From: CAVLCC01 sp963661535
Lineage (GTDB): Bacteria; Actinomycetota; Coriobacteriia; Coriobacteriales; CADBOM01
Direction: 5' to 3'
DNA length: 12,760 nucleotides
Assembly: GCA_963661535.1 (NCBI GenBank)
Contig: CAVLCC010000053.1
Coordinates: 1 to 12,760, forward strand
Within the stretch, counting starts at the first letter, position 1; every line of letters begins with the position of its first letter. The translations under genes and the position numbers were made by a program. A model generated the notes under the pieces. It saw only the letters and a list, made by a program, of their open reading frames with translations, was not told the DNA's origin and did no database searches. Below are positions 7,504-12,760 of this stretch, piece after piece.

Positions 7504-7538
7504 TTATTCTTTAAGATTTCTTTCAGATAAAAGAATAA
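7504..7538. repeat. 9-bp perfect inverted repeat
   Basis: TTATTCTTT (7504-7512) and AAAGAATAA (7530-7538) flank a 17-base spacer. It lies about 110-140 bases upstream of the VTC start codon. No T-run follows the stem on either strand, so it could be an operator or a leader hairpin rather than a terminator. Confidence 0.45.
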
Positions 7539-7574
7539 TTTAAACCCACAAAAAATCATCTCTTAATATAATCT

Positions 7575-7610
7575 GTAGTGAAAATCCAGTGCACAAAAAA
7601 GAAGCACTAC
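7575..7610. repeat. Two mutually exclusive short hairpins
   Basis: GTAGTG (7575-7580) can pair with CACTAC (7605-7610), while AGTGC (7588-7592) can pair with GCACT (7604-7608). The two stems share the same right arm, so only one can form at a time. Short stems in AT-rich DNA may be chance. Confidence 0.3.
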
Positions 7611-7640
7611 TTTATAAAAAATTTGACTCTATACACGGGT

Positions 7641-7733
7641 TTTGCAAATATCAAACCTGAATTATTTATTTTATTTGTTATCGCATTAACACAAATTAAA
7701 CATTTTTAAAATTAACTGTTTGCAAAAATCAAA
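7641..7733. repeat. 15-bp direct repeat, one mismatch
   Basis: TTTGCAAATATCAAA (7641-7655) recurs as TTTGCAAAAATCAAA (7719-7733), 78 bases apart start to start. A shortened copy on the other strand (TTGCAAATCAAA) is at 7786-7775, and TTTGCAAGAACAAA lies at 7939-7952. The spacing and shared core suggest a protein-binding site, but the AT-rich context weakens this. Confidence 0.4.
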
Positions 7734-7796
7734 AATAGCGTTATTATAGATATGTAGATTTTGTGAGTCGGAAATTTGATTTGCAATTCAAGTTAT

Positions 7797-7826
7797 AAAA
7801 AAGCAACCCATGTTTCTCAGGGCTGC
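7797..7826 (-). terminator. Rho-independent terminator on the minus strand
   Basis: Read on the minus strand, GCAGCCC (7826-7820) pairs with GGGTTGC (7809-7803) across a 10-base loop and is followed directly by six T (7802-7797). One pair is G-U on the minus strand but would be A-C on the plus strand, so the element works only for minus-strand transcription. No protein gene ends just upstream of it, which implies a non-coding transcript. Confidence 0.65.
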
Positions 7827-7938
7827 GTTTATATAGACAAATTTAATTAAACGCTCCATTGAGAAATGCGTATTGCAGTTTTGTAAAAGAATAGCAATCA
7901 AACAAAAAACCAAAATATTTCTTGCTTGCAATGTTGTT

Positions 7939-8036
7939 TTTGCAAGAACAAAGGTGCAATAAATTATTGGAGGGTATTTATTGCACCAATGTTTAGGCAC
8001 CTGCTTATTATGGTTGCGTGCAATCGTTCTTGCAAA
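7939..8036. repeat. Nested perfect inverted repeats (11 bp outer, 12 bp inner)
   Basis: The outer arms are TTTGCAAGAAC (7939-7949) and GTTCTTGCAAA (8026-8036). Inside, GGTGCAATAAAT (7953-7964) and ATTTATTGCACC (7976-7987) form a perfect 12-bp stem with an 11-base loop. A further CTTGCAA at 7925-7931 can pair with TTGCAAG at 7940-7946 and so compete with the outer stem. No flanking target-site duplication was seen, so this is more likely RNA or cruciform structure than an inserted element. Confidence 0.8.
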
Positions 8037-8176
8037 CTCTACAAGTTAGGGCTGCATATTTTTTTAGGGTATACAAATAAAACAATATATGTATCCAATT
8101 TATAAAAAAATGCAGCATAAGCCTGTTGGCTCTTTCACATAATTAAGTTGCATATAACTTAGGGAGCAAGCATGTG

Positions 8177-8206
8177 ATTTGCCAACAACGAGAAAGCGTT
8201 GCAAAT
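8177..8206 (+). repeat. Hairpin in the BCCT leader region
   Basis: ATTTGC-C-AAC (8177-8186) pairs with GTTGCAAAT (8198-8206), giving a 9-bp stem with one bulged C. It lies about 260 bases before the BCCT start codon. Downstream, a short CACGG-ATG-CCGTG hairpin follows near 8280-8292. Whether these belong to a transcribed leader is unknown. Confidence 0.35.
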
Positions 8207-8467
8207 GAGAGCTGTTCTGATAAAACCTAAGGCTAAGCAATTTTTATTAGGTATGTTGTCATTTCCCTTCAAAGATAGTCACGGATGCCGTGGGGAGTTT
8301 TCATGTGTACGCCTAGCTATTTTGAATTTAAAAAATAGCAAATCACTTATTTATTTCTTCAGACGAAAAATGAATATAGCTATTTACAAATTTGCACTAA
8401 AGCTAAATTTATGTGCTATGTTCTGTTCGCCTATCGGTATCTGTGGCGCTAAAGGGGTTGTTACTCT

Positions 8468-10096
8468 ATGAAGTCAATAGGGAAAGTCGATAAGGGTATT
8501 GTAATTCCAACGGCGATTATTTATCTTGTGCTATTTGCGCTTATTTTGATAGCACCTACTCAAACAGGGGAGGTGTTTTCTTCAATCATTACAAACATAT
8601 TAGAATCTGCCGGATTTGTATATGTTCTAATTTATGCTGTAGTTCTAATATCGTTTTTTATAATAGGTTTTAGTCGTTTTGGAAAGATAAAACTTGGCAA
8701 GCAAGATGACAAACCTGAATATTCCTTTTTGAGCTGGATGGGAATGCTTTTTGGTGCGGGTCTAGGTGTAGGTCTTGTATTTTATGGAGTCACTGAACCA
8801 GTAAGTCATTATCTTACGGCTCCATTCACGATAGACGCTACAGCAGAGGCTGCACGTCAATCAATGCAAGTCACATTTTTTCACTGGGGCTTAACTCCAT
8901 GGTGTTTATATGGAATGGTTGGTTTGTGCATGGCATTTTTTATGCATTGCAAAGGACTTCCCTGTCTTATAAGTTCAACTTTCTACCCGCTACTCGGTGA
9001 CAAAATAAATGGTTGGATTGGTAAAGCTATCAATGTCTTATCTCTAGTAGCACTTATTTGTGGAACATCAATGTCTTTAGGCTTTGCTGCCACACAATTT
9101 ACTAGTGGGCTGGGATTTCAATTTAATCTACCTACAGGATTTATAGTTATAACAATTGTTGCACTCATAATTGGTGTGCTATCTGTGGGCTCAGCTCTAA
9201 GTGGTGTAGAAAAAGGAATCAAGTTTATTAGTGATCTTAACCTAGGCCTAGTATTTTTCTTGCTCTTATTCGTATTGCTATTTGGTTCTAGCGTTTATCT
9301 AATTCAAGGTTTCTTTGAGGGTATTGGAGACTATATAGCAAATGTTCCTTGGATGATGTTTTTTACAGACAACAATAATATTGTTGCTGAAAAAGTTGGA
9401 TTTGACTGGTGTGGCTCATGGACTATGATGTATTGGGCATGGTGGGCAGCATTTGCTCCATTTGTTGGAGGATTTTTGGCACGCATTTCTAGAGGACGCA
9501 CAATTAGAGAGTTTGTTTTAGCATGTGCTTTGGTTCCTGCAGTTTTGTGCTTTTTATGGTTTGCATTTTTTGGTGGAGAGGCTGTTTATCTCGATTTATT
9601 TGGAGGAGTAAATGGTCTTGCAACATCAATTGTTAACGATACCGACAACTCCTTGTATCTCATGCTGCGTGAACTTCCTTTCTCGCAAGTAATTATTCCT
9701 TGCGCTATGCTTTTGGTTGTTACACTAATTGTTACAACAGTTAATTCTGCAACTTATGTTGCTGGTCAAGTAAGCTCTGGCGGAGATTATGTTCCATCTT
9801 TTGCAATGAGAATGTTTTGGGGAATCTTTATTGTTGCAAACGGAATTTTGTTTATCTACTTAGGTGGTTTGGATATTTTAAAAAATGCTGCAATTTTGCT
9901 GGCGTTCCCGTTTATTATATTAGTTGCAATTATGGTTGTAGCTCTGTTTAAGGGACTAAAGAATTATAATGCATGCGAAGTAGATGCTCCACCTAATGAA
10001 GATGAAGACAATTCTAAAGCAACTTCAGATACAAAATCTGAACTATCGGATGTGGGTGCAGCAGAACCTGCAACGGCTTGCGCTGCAAAATCCTAA
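8468..10096 (+). CDS. BCCT-family betaine/choline/carnitine transporter
   Basis: This 542-residue protein has about 12 hydrophobic segments with the LeuT-like BCCT plan and takes up quaternary ammonium compounds such as glycine betaine, choline or carnitine. The glycine-rich segment FGAGLGVGLVFYGVTEPVSHY-type (GLGVG at 98-102) aligns with BetP GMGIG; a Gly at the last position is typical of sodium-coupled members, whereas proton-coupled members have Asp. The aromatic box is complete (GSWTMMYWAWW, 316-326), followed by ARISRGRTIREF (338-349). The C-terminal tail (about 500-542) is acidic and Ala/Ser-rich. The start ATG 8468 has an AAGGGG Shine-Dalgarno with a rather long 11-base spacing. The gene stands alone, divergent from the VTC gene and convergent with hydG. 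The exact substrate cannot be told from sequence. Confidence 0.96.
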   Translation: MKSIGKVDKGIVIPTAIIYLVLFALILIAPTQTGEVFSSIITNILESAGFVYVLIYAVVLISFFIIGFSRFGKIKLGKQDDKPEYSFLSWMGMLFGAGLGVGLVFYGVTEPVSHYLTAPFTIDATAEAARQSMQVTFFHWGLTPWCLYGMVGLCMAFFMHCKGLPCLISSTFYPLLGDKINGWIGKAINVLSLVALICGTSMSLGFAATQFTSGLGFQFNLPTGFIVITIVALIIGVLSVGSALSGVEKGIKFISDLNLGLVFFLLLFVLLFGSSVYLIQGFFEGIGDYIANVPWMMFFTDNNNIVAEKVGFDWCGSWTMMYWAWWAAFAPFVGGFLARISRGRTIREFVLACALVPAVLCFLWFAFFGGEAVYLDLFGGVNGLATSIVNDTDNSLYLMLRELPFSQVIIPCAMLLVVTLIVTTVNSATYVAGQVSSGGDYVPSFAMRMFWGIFIVANGILFIYLGGLDILKNAAILLAFPFIILVAIMVVALFKGLKNYNACEVDAPPNEDEDNSKATSDTKSELSDVGAAEPATACAAKS

Positions 10097-10153
10097 AGCA
10101 ATTCATTTAGCCTAGTAGCTTGTTAATAAAAAGTCTTTTTAGACATACAACAA

Positions 10154-10199
10154 AAATGGGATAGAGCCCTAGCTTTTAAAAGTTAACTCTATCCCATTT
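10154..10199. terminator. Bidirectional Rho-independent terminator
   Basis: A perfect 13-bp stem (10154-10166 with 10187-10199) has a 20-base loop that contains its own CTTTTAAAAG palindrome. On the minus strand it ends in a run of five T; on the plus strand it ends TTTCTT. It lies between the convergent BCCT gene (stop 10096) and hydG (stop 10276) and suits both. The rest of the interval shows nothing else. Confidence 0.88.
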
Positions 10200-10275
10200 C
10201 TTATGTGCTTTTATAAAGCTCGCTTATTGCTTTCAAACAACGCACTTACACTTCTCAATAAAAATCCAAAACCGC

Positions 10276-11730
10276 TTAGAACCTAAAGTCTCTTTTGTTT
10301 GAGGTCTCTATATTCTTGATGTACTCACACGCTTTAGTCGCAACATTTTTGTTTGGAATTTTTTTGAGTTCATTATCTATCAATTCAAATCCCTTATCGC
10401 GTGTTAAATTAGAAGCATAATCTACAAGATACTCAGCTAAGGTCATAAGCGCATTAGGGTGGCAACAATTAAGAATTTGCCCACTCTTGCACAAACTCAT
10501 AAAGCGATCTCCAGTTCGACCTTCTCTATAACATGCGGTGCAAAATGATGGAATATGTCCATTGTCAATCAACCAACCAACAACATCATCTAGGGTTCGT
10601 TGATCAGAAACATCAAACTGTTCAGTATCATGGGGACGTTCAGCTGTAGTATACCCACCCACAGATGTGCGAGACCCACCGCTTACCTGCGAAATTCCTG
10701 CGTGTAATGCTTTTTGCCTAACATCTTGGTTTTCGCGTGTAGAAATAATCATGCCAGTATATGGAACTGCCAAACGAATGCATGCCATAATCTTTACAAA
10801 CATAGAGTCAGAAATTGAGTTATCAAAAACATTAGGATCTATGTCGCTTGCACGCTTTACTCTAGGAACACTAATTGTGTGAGGACCAACCCCATATACA
10901 GCTTCTAAATGCTGCGCATGCATTATGAGCGCTGCAAATTCATAGCGGTATTTGTCTAGTCCAAACAACACTCCTAATCCAACATCATCAATTCCTGCTT
11001 GCATTGCACGATCCATTGCCTCTGTGTGGTAGTTATAGTCGCTCTTAGGACCCGTAGGGTGCAGGCGCGTATAGCTTTCTTTGTGATATGTCTCTTGAAA
11101 TAAAATGTATGTTCCTATTCCTGCATCTTTTAGCATCTTATATTCTTCTGCCGTGGTAGCAGCAATATTTACATTTACACGCCTAATTGAGCCATTTTTA
11201 TGCTTGGTGCTATAGATTGTATCGATACACTCCAAAATATACTCAATAGGATTATTCTTTGGATCTTCTCCTGCTTCAATTGCTAGGCGTTTATGTCCCA
11301 TATCTTGTAGGGCAATTACTTCTGCTCTAACTTCTTCTTGCGTTAGCTTTTTTCTAGGAATTGTTTTATTTTTTAGATGATAAGGACAATAAAGGCACCC
11401 GTTAATGCAATAGTTAGATAGATACAAGGGGGCAAATATAACAATTCTGTTTCCATAAAATTTAAGCTTTATATCCTGTGCTATTTTGTAGATTTCCTCG
11501 ACTTTCTCCGGAATTTCACACGCTAGCAACACCGATGCCTCGCGATGTGTTAGCCCACTGCACACACATCCAGTGGATGTTTGAACAGGACGCGCTTTTT
11601 GCAAAATCCTATCAATTAGCTCAATGTCATCTTTGTGTTCTTGGGCATATTGCAAAGTATCTAGCAATTCTTGATGATTGATAAACTCATCTGCACACTT
11701 TGACGCCAGATCATATTTATAGCTAGCCAT
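10276..11730 (-). CDS. hydG: [FeFe]-hydrogenase maturase HydG, tyrosine lyase (radical SAM)
   Basis: HydG cleaves tyrosine to p-cresol and a glycine-derived fragment that yields CO and cyanide, and assembles the Fe(CO)2(CN) unit for the diiron subcluster of [FeFe] hydrogenase. The 484-residue sequence is full length. The radical-SAM cluster motif CX3CX2C is CINGCLYC (C108, C112, C115). The second, HydG-specific CX2CX22C cluster site is present as C397, C400 and C423 within CTACYREGRTGDRFM and the following segment, which separates HydG from thiamine synthase ThiH. Other family blocks are EAGEDP (152-157), ILFQETYH (209-216), GLGVLFGL (251-258) and GGSRTSVGGY (351-360). The ATG follows the hydE stop by 2 bases, with AAGGAAG (11747-11741) as its ribosome site inside hydE. 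Both genes are thus one operon, read leftward and ended by the terminator at 10154-10199. Confidence 0.97.
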   Translation of the reverse strand: MASYKYDLASKCADEFINHQELLDTLQYAQEHKDDIELIDRILQKARPVQTSTGCVCSGLTHREASVLLACEIPEKVEEIYKIAQDIKLKFYGNRIVIFAPLYLSNYCINGCLYCPYHLKNKTIPRKKLTQEEVRAEVIALQDMGHKRLAIEAGEDPKNNPIEYILECIDTIYSTKHKNGSIRRVNVNIAATTAEEYKMLKDAGIGTYILFQETYHKESYTRLHPTGPKSDYNYHTEAMDRAMQAGIDDVGLGVLFGLDKYRYEFAALIMHAQHLEAVYGVGPHTISVPRVKRASDIDPNVFDNSISDSMFVKIMACIRLAVPYTGMIISTRENQDVRQKALHAGISQVSGGSRTSVGGYTTAERPHDTEQFDVSDQRTLDDVVGWLIDNGHIPSFCTACYREGRTGDRFMSLCKSGQILNCCHPNALMTLAEYLVDYASNLTRDKGFELIDNELKKIPNKNVATKACEYIKNIETSNKRDFRF

Positions 11731-11732
11731 AA

Positions 11733-12760
11733 TTAGTCTTCTTCCTTAATCATATCTCCACGATCAACTGCAAGTTTATATCCTAGTGTAGCAAGGCTTG
11801 AGCCCAAGCAATTCCAACATTTTGATGCCTCATCTTCTGTACAAATTTTATTGTCGTACAATTCATATTTTTTGCGAACACTTAGAGGGGAGAGATTTGG
11901 CATAACTACATTTGCACCGCTTTTAATTGCTCTTTGCCTGCCCAATGGATCAACTGAACCCATAGATGTTGTTGCAGGCAATAACATGCTTGGATAGATG
12001 AGTCGCAAGATAGATATCAAATAACAAGTTAGCTCAACAGTTCCTGCGGGCATTGTATTAAATGGAGTTGCATGATGTGGCACAAACGGACCAATCCCGC
12101 ACATTTCAGGCTTAAACTCCTCTATAAATTTGAGATCTTTTGCTAAATCGAATGCATTTTGGAACGGGGCTTGCACCATAAAACCCAAGCCCACCGCATA
12201 TCCAAGTTCGCGCAATTTATATAGACAGTCAACCCTGTTTTCTAACGACATATTTTTGGGATGGAGCTTGTCATATAACTCAGGCGATATAGTCTCGTGG
12301 CGAAGCAAATATCTATCTGTACCAGCTTCGCGCAAGGCAGCATAGCTTTCGTATGTTCGCTCGCCAATTGAGAGCGTTATAGCGCAACTTGGGTACAAGC
12401 TTTTTATTTCTGCAACCAACTTGCATAGCTTATCGTCGCTCCACCATATATCTTCTCCACTTTGCAATACAAAAGTACGAAACCCCAGGTTATAACCGTG
12501 CTTGCAGCATTGCAAAATTTGCTCATGCGAAAGCCTATATCTATCACATGTTGAATTTGATTTTCGCAGACCGCAATATAAACAATCATTTTTGCAATAG
12601 TTGCTAAATTCAATGAGTCCGCGTATGAAGACTTTATTCCCATATATTTTTTTTCGCACATTGTCTGCTTTTTTTGCAAGAACGTTTGCAATGTATTCGT
12701 TGCGGTTTTGTATTAAGGCACAGTATTCGTCTATGCTAAGCGAACGAGTTTGCTCAAGCT
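11733..12760 (-). CDS. hydE: [FeFe]-hydrogenase maturase HydE (radical SAM), 5' end outside the window
   Basis: HydE is the radical-SAM enzyme that acts on the iron-cyanide-carbonyl-cysteine product of HydG during assembly of the hydrogenase diiron subcluster. The frame stays open to the right edge. A GTG at 12659 could be mistaken for the start, but the 33 codons upstream (containing SIDEYCALIQNRNEYIA and VLAKKADNVRKK) match the usual N-terminal helix of HydE, so the gene is cut by the window edge. The cluster motif CX3CX2C is CKNDCLYC within RGLIEFSNYCKND. A C-terminal CX7CX2C (CTEDEASKCWNC), the optional second cluster site seen in some HydE proteins, is also present. Family blocks FVLQSGED, LLRHET and SMGSVDPLGRQRA are clear. 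About 341 residues are visible, so only a few at the N-terminus are missing. It overlaps nothing and is followed by hydG after 2 bases. Confidence 0.97.
   Translation of the reverse strand, partial: LEQTRSLSIDEYCALIQNRNEYIANVLAKKADNVRKKIYGNKVFIRGLIEFSNYCKNDCLYCGLRKSNSTCDRYRLSHEQILQCCKHGYNLGFRTFVLQSGEDIWWSDDKLCKLVAEIKSLYPSCAITLSIGERTYESYAALREAGTDRYLLRHETISPELYDKLHPKNMSLENRVDCLYKLRELGYAVGLGFMVQAPFQNAFDLAKDLKFIEEFKPEMCGIGPFVPHHATPFNTMPAGTVELTCYLISILRLIYPSMLLPATTSMGSVDPLGRQRAIKSGANVVMPNLSPLSVRKKYELYDNKICTEDEASKCWNCLGSSLATLGYKLAVDRGDMIKEED

Larger units (their letters stand above)
7797..8036 (-). ncRNA. Candidate structured small RNA
   Basis: A minus-strand terminator at 7797-7826 lies downstream of a nested hairpin (7939-8036) and no credible protein gene lies between them. 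A transcript starting near or to the right of 8036 and ending at about 7797 would be at least 240 nt, with a long 5' hairpin and a terminator stem. I found no convincing promoter and the 5' end is arbitrary. I do not recognise 6S, tmRNA, RNase P or SRP RNA in it. Confidence 0.3.
7397..8467. other. 1.07-kb AT-rich intergenic region with repeats, no convincing CDS
   Basis: This stretch separates divergent genes (VTC to the left, BCCT to the right) and so must hold both promoters. I could not pick a promoter with confidence on either strand. It contains an inverted repeat at 7504-7538, a competing hairpin at 7575-7610, TTTGCAA-type repeats, a minus-strand terminator at 7797-7826, a nested inverted repeat at 7939-8036 and a hairpin at 8177-8206. 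None of the known riboswitch classes I checked by eye (SAM, cobalamin, glycine, ZTP, c-di-AMP, guanidine, T-box) is recognisable. Confidence 0.7.

Noticed and set aside
7788..8000. A 70-codon minus-strand ORF in the intergenic region
   Set aside because: It starts with GTG, lacks a good ribosome site, runs through the nested hairpin, and its stop lies beyond the terminator T-run at 7797-7802, so it could not be fully transcribed.
7939..8036. The nested inverted repeat as a miniature transposable element
   Set aside because: No target-site duplication flanks it, and no second copy occurs in the window.
8281..8315. A GGGGAG ... CGCCTAG pattern resembling part of the ZTP riboswitch
   Set aside because: The matching 5' half of the ZTP motif and the pseudoknot partners are missing, and BCCT transport is not a known ZTP-regulated function.
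8199..8471. A 90-codon plus-strand ORF overlapping the BCCT start in an ATGA junction
   Set aside because: The ATGA overlap hints at coupling, but the start lies in a hairpin, the composition looks like translated AT-rich non-coding DNA and no family is recognisable. It cannot be fully excluded as a leader peptide.

Overview
The window is AT-rich bacterial DNA (one 85-base run of N) from what looks like a strict anaerobe. The evidence is a pair of [FeFe]-hydrogenase maturases (HydE, HydG), a GGGtGRT protein beside an Fe-S scaffold typical of fermentative anaerobes, and strong Shine-Dalgarno sites. A lipoprotein signal and the mix of families would fit an anaerobic actinobacterium of the Coriobacteriia (Atopobium-like) or a Clostridia-like Bacillota. 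Sequence reading alone cannot decide between them.

Layout. Positions 1-1300 are a decayed accessory patch: an AAA/DUF4143 ATPase remnant (minus strand) missing both its Walker A N-terminus and its C-terminus, abutting what looks like a broken toxin-antitoxin pair (plus strand). Positions 1400-3251 hold a two-gene plus-strand operon, an Fe-S scaffold protein that probably starts at a TTG and a GGGtGRT protein, closed by a 12-bp-stem bidirectional terminator. Positions 3277-7396 hold three minus-strand genes read in the order VTC-domain polymerase, DUF4956 membrane protein, beta-helix lipoprotein; an assembly gap separates the first two. Positions 7397-8467 are a long AT-rich intergenic region with no convincing protein gene but with several inverted and direct repeats, a minus-strand terminator and a nested hairpin that may be a small RNA. 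Positions 8468-10096 encode a BCCT-family transporter, followed by a 13-bp-stem bidirectional terminator. Positions 10276-12760 encode hydG and hydE on the minus strand, with hydE running off the right edge.

How the genes fit together. HydE and HydG build the diiron subcluster of [FeFe] hydrogenase; HydF and the hydrogenase itself are not in the window. The VTC/DUF4956/lipoprotein set reads as one cell-envelope module: a cytoplasmic polyphosphate-polymerase-like enzyme, a small multi-pass membrane protein, and a surface beta-helix lipoprotein of the Cthe_2159 carbohydrate-binding type. This module, the uncharacterised scaffold/GGGtGRT pair and the structured intergenic region at 7797-8036 are the parts most worth following up.
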